This document shows, piece after piece, positions 1-7,731 of a stretch of DNA of 10,834 nt. The translations under genes were made by a program, and so were the position numbers. Each line of letters starts with the position of its first letter. The stretch's first letter is position 1. Below the pieces are notes generated by a model. It was not told the origin of the DNA. It did not search any database and was given only the letters and a program-made list of their open reading frames with translations. The stretch comes from Pseudomonadales bacterium (GTDB lineage Bacteria > Pseudomonadota > Gammaproteobacteria > Pseudomonadales > DT-91), in the NCBI GenBank assembly GCA_013215025.1, contig JABSRR010000026.1, positions 11,301 through 22,134 on the forward strand, given 5' to 3'.

Positions 1-726
1 AGGCTACCACTGATCATTCACGAGCAAAATGCTATTGCGGGTACCACAAATCGTATTCTGTCAAAATTCGCAACGCATGTGCTGCAAGCTTTTCCATCGG
101 CATTTGCTGCCAACCCAAAGGCGATTACTGTCGGTAATCCGGTCAGAGAGAATATAAAAACGGTCAGTAATCGTGCCTGCATTGAGGGCAAATTTCGTGT
201 TTTAGTGTTAGGTGGTAGCCTTGGGGCGCTATCAATCAACCAGTTAATGCCTAAAGTGTACGGCCAGCTGTATCAAGATGTTGATATATGGCATCAAACA
301 GGTAATAAGCATATTGATGCTACCAACGCTGCCTACGATGAACTTGGTCTCGATGAAGATGCCAAAGTCGTAGCTTATATTGACGATATGTCTGCAGCGC
401 TAGACTGGGCAGACTTTGTCGTTTGTCGATCAGGTGCCATGACAGTCTCGGAGCTCGCAGTCGCCTCCAAAGCCGCGTTCTTAATCCCTTTCCCCTATGC
501 CATTGATGATCATCAAAGCGCCAATGCTCAATGGCTGGTTGATGCTGGCGCCGCAATTGTGATGCAAGAAAGTGAATTGAACGAAGAAAAACTAATTATG
601 CATATACGCCAACTGATCGATAAGCCTGAGCAGCTTACCAAAATGCAAGCCGCAGCCAAAAAGGTTGCTATTGATAATGCAGTAGAACAAATCATCCATC
701 TCTGTGAAGCGACGGCTAAAAAATAA
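1..726 (+). CDS. murG: MurG, lipid II synthase (3' part, N-terminus outside window)
   Basis: MurG is the peripheral inner-membrane glycosyltransferase that moves GlcNAc from UDP-GlcNAc onto lipid I to make lipid II. The frame is open from base 1, so the gene begins upstream. A GTG at 79 is internal, because conserved MurG sequence (HEQN-AIAG at codons 7-14) precedes it. Compared with the 355-residue E. coli protein, about 117 N-terminal residues (the lipid I-binding half) are missing here. Visible parts are GGSLGA (codons 71-76) opening the C-terminal Rossmann domain, [14 protein letters not shown] (from codon 142), and DDHQ (codons 169-172) in the region that contacts the sugar nucleotide in the E. 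coli enzyme. The TAA shares its last A with the murC ATG (TAATG), so translation is probably coupled. I see no frameshift or unusual residue. The identification rests on recalled E. coli sequence and is very secure. Confidence 0.97.
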   Translation, partial: RLPLIIHEQNAIAGTTNRILSKFATHVLQAFPSAFAANPKAITVGNPVRENIKTVSNRACIEGKFRVLVLGGSLGALSINQLMPKVYGQLYQDVDIWHQTGNKHIDATNAAYDELGLDEDAKVVAYIDDMSAALDWADFVVCRSGAMTVSELAVASKAAFLIPFPYAIDDHQSANAQWLVDAGAAIVMQESELNEEKLIMHIRQLIDKPEQLTKMQAAAKKVAIDNAVEQIIHLCEATAKK

Positions 727-2147
727 TGAAAAAGAATATATCAATACCAAATATGCGCAGAATCGATGGTATTCACTTTGTGGGTATCGGTGGTGCTGGT
801 ATGTGCGGTATTGCAGAGGTCTTAATTAATCAGGGCTATTCGGTGAGTGGCTCTGACATAAAGGCTTCTGAAAACACACGACGTTTACAGGCCTTAGGTG
901 CAAAAATTCATATTGGCCATCAAGCTGATAACGTTATTGGGGTAGATGTGTTAGTGGTATCAACCGCCATAGATGATGATAACCCAGAAATTGCCTATGC
1001 CAAGCAGCAGCGCGTTCCTATCGTGCCAAGGGCTGAAATGTTATCTGAAATTATGCGTTACCGTCACGGTATTGCTGTTGCGGGAACCCATGGAAAAACA
1101 ACTACAACCAGTATGATCGCCTCAGTGCTTGCGTCTGCCGATTTAGATCCAACATTTATTATTGGCGGTTTAGTTAACAATTTTGGTACTAATGCAAGGC
1201 TGGGTGAGAGCCAATATGTTGTCGCAGAAGCTGATGAAAGTGATGCATCTTTTCTGCACTTGCAGCCATTGGTAACGGTAATTACCAATATCGAAGAAGA
1301 TCATATGTCGACTTATGATGGCGATGTGAACAAGTTGAAAAAAACATTCATCGACTTCATACACAATCTACCATTCTACGGTATGGCCATTGTTTGCATT
1401 GATGACCCCATCATTAAAGAGATTATGCCAAAGTTTGGTCGCGCAACATTAACCTATGGATTTGATCAGCAAGCAGATTTTTCTATTCAACAATTGCAGC
1501 AAGGCCCAGATGGTAGTGAGTTTGTCATCGCCGCACCAAATAATCAAAACATTGCTGTAAAGCTTTCGCTGCCGGGTAAACACAATGTTCTAAATGCGAC
1601 AGCTGCTGTCGCTGTCGGTATAGACGAAGGTATAGCGACGTCAGCGATTGTTGAAGGAATTCAACGGTTTAAAGGCGTAGGTCGTCGATTTGAATATTTT
1701 GGCGAATACCCTTCAGATTCAGGAACTGTACATTTAGTTGATGATTATGGTCACCACCCTACGGAAGTGGCGGCCACTATAGAAGCATCACGTCAAAGAT
1801 TTCCAGAAAATCGCATTATCATGATATTTCAGCCACATCGATATTCACGTACCAAAGATTTATACGATGAGTTTGTTGAGGTGCTCTCGAATGTTGATGT
1901 GTTATTGGTGTTAGATGTGTATGCGGCTGGAGAAAAAATTATAGTGGGTGCAGACAGTAAATCAATTTGTCATAGCATTCGGCAGCGAGGTGAGCTGGAC
2001 CCTATCCATGTAAAAAGTATTGATGATGTCAGGCCATTACTGATCAAAATGATCCAGCAAGATGATGTAGTGCTAACGCAGGGTGCAGGCAATGTTGGAG
2101 CATTAGCCAAAGATTTGTCGCAGCGGGGGTTTATAGATGACAAATAA
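726..2147 (+). CDS. murC: MurC, UDP-N-acetylmuramate--L-alanine ligase
   Basis: MurC is the cytoplasmic ATP-dependent ligase that adds L-alanine to UDP-MurNAc, the first step of stem-peptide assembly. The 473 residues (E. coli 491) show the three Mur ligase domains in order. The N-terminal UDP-binding fold has [11 protein letters not shown] at 18-28. The central ATPase has the P-loop GTHGKTTTT from 120 with K124, followed by EADESDASF and TNIEEDHM. The C-terminal domain has [10 protein letters not shown] from 339 and FQPHRYSRT. The ATG at 726 is chosen because it overlaps the murG stop and leaves a short leader before the conserved MRRI-HFVG start. No good Shine-Dalgarno sequence precedes it, which fits re-initiation by ribosomes finishing murG. 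The 3' end overlaps ddl by 11 bases. No anomalies are seen. Confidence 0.98.
   Translation: MKKNISIPNMRRIDGIHFVGIGGAGMCGIAEVLINQGYSVSGSDIKASENTRRLQALGAKIHIGHQADNVIGVDVLVVSTAIDDDNPEIAYAKQQRVPIVPRAEMLSEIMRYRHGIAVAGTHGKTTTTSMIASVLASADLDPTFIIGGLVNNFGTNARLGESQYVVAEADESDASFLHLQPLVTVITNIEEDHMSTYDGDVNKLKKTFIDFIHNLPFYGMAIVCIDDPIIKEIMPKFGRATLTYGFDQQADFSIQQLQQGPDGSEFVIAAPNNQNIAVKLSLPGKHNVLNATAAVAVGIDEGIATSAIVEGIQRFKGVGRRFEYFGEYPSDSGTVHLVDDYGHHPTEVAATIEASRQRFPENRIIMIFQPHRYSRTKDLYDEFVEVLSNVDVLLVLDVYAAGEKIIVGADSKSICHSIRQRGELDPIHVKSIDDVRPLLIKMIQQDDVVLTQGAGNVGALAKDLSQRGFIDDK
2125..2129 (+). promoter_or_regulatory. Ribosome binding site of ddl inside murC
   Basis: A run of five G (GGGGG) lies inside the last codons of murC, seven bases before the ATG at 2137. 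This purine run supports that ATG as the ddl start, even though it overlaps murC and gives a protein about 15 residues longer at the N-terminus than E. coli DdlB. Confidence 0.6.
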
Positions 2148-3090
2148 GCTGGCTGACCTAATTGCAGAAATAAACACTTTACAACATGGCAATATTGCAG
2201 TGTTGCTTGGCGGTGAAAGCGCTGAACGAGAGATATCATTGCTCTCAGGAAACGCTATTTTAGACGCATTTTCAAGGGTAGGTGTTGCGGTTACAGCCAT
2301 TGATACAAATACGGCTGATTTGGCTGGCAAGCTTGACCAGCATGCGATCAAACACTGTTTTATTGCACTGCATGGTGGCGACGGTGAAAACGGTACAGTA
2401 CAAGCGGTATTAAAAAGTAAAGGTATTAGCTTTACCGGCTCTGATATGACGGCATGCGCTATCGCCATGGATAAGGCAAAAACGAAATTGCTGTGGCAAG
2501 GGGCTAATATCGCAACAGCGCCATTTACAATGGTTTCAGATCAGTCAGTTTGGCAAACCGTTAGTGCTAGCTTAGGTAATAAAATGATGCTTAAGCCAGC
2601 AAGTGAGGGCTCTAGTATTGGCATGTCAATTGTCGACAGTGAAGAGTCATTCTATCAAGCGATTAGTGACGCAGCTAAATATGATAGTCAGATTATTGCT
2701 GAAAAATGGATTGACGGCCCCGAGTATACGGTGGCCATTCTGAACGGCGTTGCTTTGCCAATGATAAAAATGCAAACCAATAATGCCTTTTATGACTATC
2801 AGGCGAAATACTTGTCTAATGAAACACAATACCTTTGCCCATGTGGTCTAACTGAAGATGTTGAAACACAGATTAAGCGTGAGGCTTTAGCGGCGTTCAA
2901 TATACTTGGTTGTTCTGGTTGGGGCAGAGTAGATGTGATGTTAGATCAAAGCGGTCAGCATTATTTTTTAGAGGCAAATACGGTACCTGGTATGACAAGT
3001 CATAGCTTGGTTCCTATGGCCGCAGAGCAGTTTGGATTTAGCTTTGATGCCCTTGTGTTAGCAATATTGCTAGCGAGTTTGAGGGTATAA
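2137..3090 (+). CDS. ddl: D-alanine--D-alanine ligase (DdlB type)
   Basis: Ddl joins two D-alanines with ATP in the cytoplasm, supplying the dipeptide that MurF adds to the cell wall precursor. It is an ATP-grasp enzyme of 317 residues (E. coli DdlB 306). The extra length is an N-terminal leader of about 15 residues before the conserved [17 protein letters not shown]30 matches the catalytic Glu15 of DdlB. Further matches are [10 protein letters not shown], the [12 protein letters not shown] segment, EGSSIGMS carrying the active-site serine loop, [10 protein letters not shown] with the conserved tyrosine, and RVDVMLD...[13 protein letters not shown] with the acidic and Asn Mg-binding residues. 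The product is therefore expected to be active on D-Ala-D-Ala; the tyrosine-containing loop argues against a D-Ala-D-Lac ligase. It overlaps murC by 11 bases, and its TAA directly abuts the ftsQ ATG. Confidence 0.97.
   Translation: MTNKLADLIAEINTLQHGNIAVLLGGESAEREISLLSGNAILDAFSRVGVAVTAIDTNTADLAGKLDQHAIKHCFIALHGGDGENGTVQAVLKSKGISFTGSDMTACAIAMDKAKTKLLWQGANIATAPFTMVSDQSVWQTVSASLGNKMMLKPASEGSSIGMSIVDSEESFYQAISDAAKYDSQIIAEKWIDGPEYTVAILNGVALPMIKMQTNNAFYDYQAKYLSNETQYLCPCGLTEDVETQIKREALAAFNILGCSGWGRVDVMLDQSGQHYFLEANTVPGMTSHSLVPMAAEQFGFSFDALVLAILLASLRV
3081..3085 (+). promoter_or_regulatory. Ribosome binding site of ftsQ
   Basis: GAGGG inside the last codons of ddl sits five bases before the ATG at 3091 and eight before the in-frame ATG at 3094. 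The spacing allows either, and slightly favours 3094, which would remove one N-terminal Met and leave a 3-base gap to ddl. Confidence 0.6.
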
Positions 3091-4008
3091 ATGATGGCGT
3101 TTATTGGCTTCAAAAAACAGAGCAAGCAGTCGTCTAAAAAGCCGCATGCGCCGCATTCTGCAATGAACCCAGTATATAGTGCGCCATCAGCCAAGGAGTG
3201 GGAAAAACAGCGCAAGAAAAATTTAAAACGTTTGCAGCAAGAAAAAGTGGTCAATAAAAAAAGGGCTGGCGAAACGGGCGAGAGTTTTTTTCAGCAGCTG
3301 CAGAGTGTTTTCCGTGCGTTTTTAATATTCGGTTTTTGCCTGATTGCCGTTTTTATTGGCTATCAGACAATACTCATAAGTACTGATGTGTTTAAGCAAG
3401 AAATTCATGCGGTAGACGTGAATGGAAGTTTTAATTATGTGGATAAAAAGCTAGTGATCAAGGCGGTAAATCAGGCCGTTTCTAACGGTAATATTGATTA
3501 CAATTTGCAGTTACTGCACGATTCTCTTATGGCTAATCCATGGGTGAAGTCAGTAAGTATCAGGCGCAGAATTAATCACCGCTTAGTTATAGATATTCAA
3601 GAGTATAAGCCTATCGCTTTCTTGAATGACTCGTCCTTGATTGCAGCTGATACAACCGTATTTAAGCCAAGCGAAATGCCAAATCAATTGCTGATGCCGA
3701 CACTTTACTCAGATCAACATATTGAGGCGGTTGAACTTTATCAGCAGCTATCAGAGCTATTGCCACAGGAACTTTTGCCGATACGATCTTTAAATACACT
3801 AACGGAGTCGTTTTTTACGGTTAATGCTGTTAATGGTTTAGAGCTTAAATTTGAGAAACATGACTGGCCTGCGCAGCTTAAGCGGTTTAATACGATTTAC
3901 CACAAGAACTTATATGCAAAGGCTAATGACGTTAAAACCGTCGATTTACGTTATCAAAATGGTGCTGCGGTCAGCTTCAAGACCGAAGACATTGTTCAAC
4001 TGGATTAA
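3091..4008 (+). CDS. ftsQ: Cell division protein FtsQ
   Basis: FtsQ is a bitopic inner-membrane protein that links the early cytoplasmic ring to FtsB/FtsL and the septal wall synthase. Of 305 residues, 1-73 form a long cytoplasmic tail rich in Lys and Arg, including a KQRKKNLKRLQQEK stretch around 39-52. A single membrane helix follows at about 74-96, then a periplasmic part. That part starts with a POTRA domain (about 105-175, containing NPWVKSVSIRR and the conserved IQEYKP) and ends with the FtsQ beta domain, including the family signature VDLRYQNGAAV near the C-terminus. E. coli FtsQ has 276 residues, and the difference is mainly the longer cytoplasmic tail. The start is either 3091 or 3094 (ATG-ATG). 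The gene abuts ddl and is followed 29 bases later by ftsA. Confidence 0.95.
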   Translation: MMAFIGFKKQSKQSSKKPHAPHSAMNPVYSAPSAKEWEKQRKKNLKRLQQEKVVNKKRAGETGESFFQQLQSVFRAFLIFGFCLIAVFIGYQTILISTDVFKQEIHAVDVNGSFNYVDKKLVIKAVNQAVSNGNIDYNLQLLHDSLMANPWVKSVSIRRRINHRLVIDIQEYKPIAFLNDSSLIAADTTVFKPSEMPNQLLMPTLYSDQHIEAVELYQQLSELLPQELLPIRSLNTLTESFFTVNAVNGLELKFEKHDWPAQLKRFNTIYHKNLYAKANDVKTVDLRYQNGAAVSFKTEDIVQLD

Positions 4009-4037
4009 ATATAGGGTAAAGATAAAAGGTAAATATT

Positions 4038-5276
4038 ATGGCAAGTGATAAAGACAGTAATATGATTGTCGGCCTCGATATCGGTACCTCAAAGGTAGTA
4101 GCCATTGTTGGTGAAATAAACGCTGACGGTGAATTGGAAATTATCGGTTTAGGCTCACACCCGTCACGTGGATTGAAAAAAGGTGTTGTCGTTGATATTG
4201 AATCTACGGTGCACTCTATTCAGCGTGCCGTAGAAGAGGCTGAATTAATGGCCGGCTGTCAAATTCACTCTGTCTATGCCGGGATTGCAGGTAGCCATAT
4301 TAAAAGCCTGAACTCACACGGTATTGTTGCCATTAAAGATAAAGAAGTGTCTTCGGCTGACGTTGAGCGCGTTATCGATGCAGCAAAAGCAGTGGCTATT
4401 CCAGCCGATCAACAGATTCTGCACATACTTCCACAAGAGTACATTATTGATTCGCAAGAAGGCGTAAAAGAACCCTACGGTATGAGCGGAGTGCGTTTAG
4501 AGGCTAAGGTGCACTTGGTGACGGGCGCAGTGACTGCGGCACAGAATATTATTAAATGTATTCAGCGCTGTGGTCTTGAAGTAGAAGATATCATTTTAGA
4601 GCAGCTAGCTTCGAGCTACTCGGTGTTAACTGATGATGAAAGAGAGCTTGGCGTTTGTTTAGTTGATATGGGTGGAGGCACATCTGATATCGCTATTTTT
4701 ACTGAGGGCTCTATTCGCCACACAGGCGTTATTCCTATTGCGGGTGATCAAGTCACAAACGATATTGCAATGGCGCTGCGAACGCCAACTCAACATGCAG
4801 ACGAAATCAAGATGAAATACGCCTGTGCATTGGCACAACTGGCTAGGGAAGAAGAAACGATTAAGGTGCCTAGCGTTGGCGATCGGCCGCCGCGCGATCT
4901 TTCAAGACAGGCACTAGCCGAGGTGGTTGAACCTCGATACGACGAGTTATTTACCTTAGTGCAGGCTGAAGTGAGACGTTCGGGATTTGAGCCTGTGCTT
5001 GCAGCAGGCGTCGTACTGACCGGTGGTACCGCGAAAATGGAAGGTGCCGTCGATCTTGCAGAAGAAATTTTTCATATGCCGGTTCGGCTCGGTTCGCCAA
5101 CACAAAAAGGTGGCTTACAAGATATCGTCAAAAATCCTATTTACGCAACCGGTGTAGGTTTGCTGCATTACGGAATGAAAAAACAATTTAATCCTGCTTA
5201 TAACACATCGTCATCACATAAAGATGGACCCGGTGTGTTAGGTAAGATGAAACGTTGGTTTACAGATAATTTTTAA
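4038..5276 (+). CDS. ftsA: Cell division protein FtsA, actin-like FtsZ membrane tether
   Basis: FtsA is an actin-family ATPase that anchors FtsZ filaments to the inner membrane and recruits later division proteins. The 412 residues (E. coli 420) contain phosphate loop 1 (LDIGTSK, D14-K19), phosphate loop 2 (DMGGGTSD, 210-217) and the adenosine motif (LTGGTAKMEG, from 327). The C-terminal 14 residues, GVLGKMKRWFTDNF, are the expected amphipathic membrane-targeting helix. A short disordered NTSSSHKDGPG linker precedes this helix. The ATG at 4038 has AAAAGG eight bases upstream and gives the usual short leader before the first beta strand. ftsZ follows after 41 bases, so the two are probably cotranscribed, and the cell normally keeps their products in a fixed ratio. 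Confidence 0.98.
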   Translation: MASDKDSNMIVGLDIGTSKVVAIVGEINADGELEIIGLGSHPSRGLKKGVVVDIESTVHSIQRAVEEAELMAGCQIHSVYAGIAGSHIKSLNSHGIVAIKDKEVSSADVERVIDAAKAVAIPADQQILHILPQEYIIDSQEGVKEPYGMSGVRLEAKVHLVTGAVTAAQNIIKCIQRCGLEVEDIILEQLASSYSVLTDDERELGVCLVDMGGGTSDIAIFTEGSIRHTGVIPIAGDQVTNDIAMALRTPTQHADEIKMKYACALAQLAREEETIKVPSVGDRPPRDLSRQALAEVVEPRYDELFTLVQAEVRRSGFEPVLAAGVVLTGGTAKMEGAVDLAEEIFHMPVRLGSPTQKGGLQDIVKNPIYATGVGLLHYGMKKQFNPAYNTSSSHKDGPGVLGKMKRWFTDNF

Positions 5277-5302
5277 ATGTTTTACTGAAACTTAAACTTA
5301 GC

Positions 5303-5310
5303 AAGGGGAG
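5303..5310 (+). promoter_or_regulatory. Strong ribosome binding site of ftsZ
   Basis: AAGGGGAG lies seven bases before the ftsZ ATG. It is the most consensus-like Shine-Dalgarno sequence in the window. This fits the need for far more FtsZ than FtsA from a shared transcript. Confidence 0.75.
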
Positions 5311-5317
5311 AGAAGCT

Positions 5318-6559
5318 ATGTTTGAATTGATCGATAGTCAGCCACAAAAGGCTGTAATTAAAGTTGTTGGTGTGGGCGGCGGCGGCGGTAACGCTGTTAA
5401 GCACATGATTGATAAACAAGTCCAGGGTGTTGAGTTTATTTGTGCAAACACTGATGCTCAAGCGCTGGAGGATATTGAAACCCGAACGGTTTTGCAGTTA
5501 GGTACCAATATCACCAAAGGGCTTGGCGCGGGTGCTAACCCTGAGGTGGGTCGTCAAGCAGCTATGGAAGACCGCGACAGGATTGCCGAAGTGCTGTCAG
5601 GCGCTGATATGGTATTTATTACGGCTGGTATGGGCGGTGGTACTGGCACTGGTGCTGCGCCCGTTGTCGCTGAAGTCGCTAAAGAGTTAGGTATCCTAAC
5701 GGTTGCGGTAATTACCAAGCCATTTCGTTTTGAAGGAAAAAAACGTATGCGACTGGCTGAAGAGGGTATGCGTGAGCTAGCTCAACATGTTGACTCGCTT
5801 ATTACTATTCCAAATGAAAAGCTTATGGCAGTTCTGGGCGGGAAAGTTAGCTTAGTAGAAGCTTTCTCAGAGGCTAATGATGTTTTACATGGTGCCGTTC
5901 AGGGTATAGCTGATTTAATCATGCGTCCTGGCATGATCAACGTTGACTTTGCAGATGTGCGCACGGTGATGAGCGAGATGGGCATGGCGATGATGGGTAC
6001 AGGTCGTGCGCGTGGTGAAGACCGGGCAGAAGAAGCTGCACGACTGGCCGTTTCATCACCCTTGCTTGAAGATATTAATTTAGAAGGTGCACGTGGCATT
6101 CTGGTCAATATTACCGCTTCTGAAAGCTTGGAGTTGGGTGAGTTTGCCGATGTTGGTGATATTGTCGAGGAATTTGCCTCAGATAACGCCACAGTTGTTG
6201 TCGGCACCGTTATCGACCCAAGCCTTGATGACGAAATAAAAGTTACCGTGGTGGCTACCGGTATTGGTGCGGAAGAGATGGGTATGCTTGCCAGTCCACC
6301 AGCTTCCTCGGTAAGGCCGCAGTCTAGCGTTGAGCGATCCTATGATAATAGTATTCCTACTGCGACCCCAACATCTGAGCATGCAGCAGAGCTTGTAACC
6401 CCGGCAGTTGATTATTCAGCTTACGATAAGCCTACTGCCATGCGGAATCCAACCAATCGTTTGAGCTCATTGCCGGGCGGCGCCGCGGCCTCGCAGGTTA
6501 AAGACGATGATCTTGAGCTGTTGGATATACCAGCGTTTTTACGAAGACAGGCTGATTAA
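5318..6559 (+). CDS. ftsZ: Cell division protein FtsZ, tubulin-like GTPase
   Basis: FtsZ polymerises with GTP into the cytokinetic ring at mid-cell. Of 413 residues (E. coli 383), the GTPase core runs to about 320. It has the N-terminal VGVGGGGGNAV loop (17-27), the tubulin signature GGGTGTG at 106-112, and the T7 loop NVDFADVRTVMSEMG with N208, D210 and D213, which complete the active site of the neighbouring subunit. A low-complexity linker of roughly 75 residues, rich in Ser, Pro, Thr and Ala, follows and accounts for the extra length. The C-terminal conserved peptide LDIPAFLRRQAD is nearly identical to that of E. coli (LDIPAFLRKQAD), so binding of FtsA, ZipA and similar partners is expected. 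A strong Shine-Dalgarno sequence fixes the start. A hairpin follows 15 bases after the stop. Confidence 0.99.
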   Translation: MFELIDSQPQKAVIKVVGVGGGGGNAVKHMIDKQVQGVEFICANTDAQALEDIETRTVLQLGTNITKGLGAGANPEVGRQAAMEDRDRIAEVLSGADMVFITAGMGGGTGTGAAPVVAEVAKELGILTVAVITKPFRFEGKKRMRLAEEGMRELAQHVDSLITIPNEKLMAVLGGKVSLVEAFSEANDVLHGAVQGIADLIMRPGMINVDFADVRTVMSEMGMAMMGTGRARGEDRAEEAARLAVSSPLLEDINLEGARGILVNITASESLELGEFADVGDIVEEFASDNATVVVGTVIDPSLDDEIKVTVVATGIGAEEMGMLASPPASSVRPQSSVERSYDNSIPTATPTSEHAAELVTPAVDYSAYDKPTAMRNPTNRLSSLPGGAAASQVKDDDLELLDIPAFLRRQAD

Positions 6560-6574
6560 ATGCTTTTGATGCGT

Positions 6575-6616
6575 GCTGCACAGAATGCAATATGTCGTTG
6601 CTCTGTGCAGCTTTAA
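6575..6616 (+). terminator. Hairpin after ftsZ, possible partial terminator
   Basis: GCTGCACAGA (6575-6584) pairs perfectly with TCTGTGCAGC (6602-6611). Inside it, after a two-base bulge, GCAA (6587-6590) pairs with TTGC (6598-6601), leaving a seven-base loop. Only TTTAAT follows, so the U-tract is poor. It could be a leaky terminator separating division genes from lpxC, or a 3' mRNA-stabilising structure. The opposite strand also lacks a U-tract, so it is not an obvious bidirectional terminator. Confidence 0.5.
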
Positions 6617-6715
6617 TGGATTGTATTGTGCTAGCTAGTTCGCAAAATCGGGCTTTATATGGCTTTTATTAGACCATTTCTGCCAGTTTGTTGAACTTTA
6701 GCCAAATATGCGGTC
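6617..6715. other. Intergenic stretch between ftsZ hairpin and lpxC promoter region
   Basis: This is the middle of the 223-base gap between ftsZ and lpxC. It is AT-rich and has no convincing reading frame. TTTATATGG around 6654-6662 could be a weak -10 box, but no matching -35 box sits at a usable distance. Confidence 0.5.
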
Positions 6716-6717
6716 TT

Positions 6718-6747
6718 TTTACTCGTAGCACTTTTTGCTAGTATTAC
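6718..6747 (+). promoter_or_regulatory. Candidate sigma70 promoter of lpxC
   Basis: An extended -10 element, TGC-TAGTAT (6736-6744), lies 38 bases before the lpxC ATG. An alternative pairing is TTTACT (6718-6723) with TATTAC (6742-6747) and an 18-base spacer. Either would give a short leader of about 25-35 bases. The sequence match is moderate. The position, after a hairpin and in the largest gap of the window, supports separate transcription of lpxC. Confidence 0.4.
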
Positions 6748-6782
6748 AAGTTTTAAGCATAAATAGGATCTGGAACCCAAGC

Positions 6783-7700
6783 ATGTCGATTATTCGTCAA
6801 CGCACATTGCGTAATACAATTCGAGCTACTGGAGTGGGCTTGCATACCGGAGAGAAGGTATATCTCTCGCTCAAACCTGCTCCTGTCGATGCGGGAATTG
6901 TGTTTCGTCGGGTAGACTTAGATCCCGTGGTTGAAATAGAGGCACGTGCTGAGAACGTCGGCGATACAACCTTATCCACGACCTTAGTAAAAGGTGATGT
7001 CAGGGTTTCGACGGTAGAGCATCTGCTTTCCGCCATGGCAGGTTTGGGTATTGATAACGCCTATGTCGAATTAAGTGCCTCTGAGGTGCCCATTATGGAC
7101 GGCAGTGCTGGGCCGTTTGTGTTTTTACTGCAGTCAGCTGGGATCGAAGAGCAGGCGGCAGCCAAAAAATTCATCCGCATCAAGCAACCTGTAACCGTTA
7201 AGCACGATGATAAAGTTGCCAGTTTTCTCCCCTTTGATGGATTTAAGGTGTCTTTTTCCATCGACTTTAATCATCCGGTGTTTAACGAGCGTAAGGTTGA
7301 TGCGGAAATTGATTTTTCAACTACGTCGTTTGTAAAAGAAATTTCACGTGCCAGAACCTTTGGCTTTATGCATGAGATTGAATATTTGCGCTCTAAAGGT
7401 TTAGCCCGTGGTGGCAGCGTAGAGAATGCTATTGTGGTTGATGAATATCGCATTCTTAATGAAGATGGCCTGCGTTACGACGATGAATTCGTGAAACATA
7501 AAATACTGGATGCTATCGGCGATTTATATTTATTAGGTAATAGCTTGATTGGTGAGTTTAAAGCCACCAAATCAGGTCACGGACTGAATAATGCAGTCCT
7601 CAGGGAGTTAATAAAGCAACAGGATGCTTGGGAGGTTGTTACTTTTGATGAAGAGGATGCACCGATCTCATACAGTTCGGGGCAAGTCTCAGCAGCCTAA
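6783..7700 (+). CDS. lpxC: LpxC, UDP-3-O-acyl-N-acetylglucosamine deacetylase
   Basis: LpxC is the cytoplasmic zinc enzyme that removes the acetyl group from UDP-3-O-acyl-GlcNAc, the committed step of lipid A synthesis. From ATG 6783 the protein has 305 residues, exactly the E. coli length. The N-terminus [13 protein letters not shown] leads straight into the conserved ATGVGLHTG. Zinc ligands are present: H80 in STVEH, H239 and D243 in HKILDAIGD. The catalytic residues E79 and H266 (KSGHGLNN) are also present, each offset by one from E. coli. A TTG at 6735 would add 16 residues not found in the family and would overlap the promoter, so I rejected it. A GGAA seven bases upstream may serve as a weak ribosome binding site. 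The protein ends in the small nonpolar residues VSAA. The M23 peptidase gene follows after 31 bases. Confidence 0.98.
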   Translation: MSIIRQRTLRNTIRATGVGLHTGEKVYLSLKPAPVDAGIVFRRVDLDPVVEIEARAENVGDTTLSTTLVKGDVRVSTVEHLLSAMAGLGIDNAYVELSASEVPIMDGSAGPFVFLLQSAGIEEQAAAKKFIRIKQPVTVKHDDKVASFLPFDGFKVSFSIDFNHPVFNERKVDAEIDFSTTSFVKEISRARTFGFMHEIEYLRSKGLARGGSVENAIVVDEYRILNEDGLRYDDEFVKHKILDAIGDLYLLGNSLIGEFKATKSGHGLNNAVLRELIKQQDAWEVVTFDEEDAPISYSSGQVSAA

Positions 7701-7731
7701 GTTTTTCATCTACTGATGTGATGTCAGCATT

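Noticed and set aside
79..81. GTG at 79 as the start of a short MurG
   Set aside because: Conserved MurG residues (HEQN-AIAG) lie upstream in the same open frame, so the gene simply enters from outside the window.
2103..2468. A 121-codon minus-strand frame across the murC/ddl junction
   Set aside because: It is antisense to two clearly conserved genes. Its composition follows from codon bias on the other strand, and I recognise no motif.
5899..6207. A 102-codon open frame on the minus strand inside ftsZ
   Set aside because: It lies wholly opposite the conserved FtsZ core, has a low-complexity Ser/Ala/Pro composition typical of antisense frames, and has no family resemblance.
6735..6782. TTG start extending LpxC by 16 residues
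   Set aside because: The extension is absent from the family, the TTG lies within the likely promoter, and ATG 6783 gives the exact usual length.
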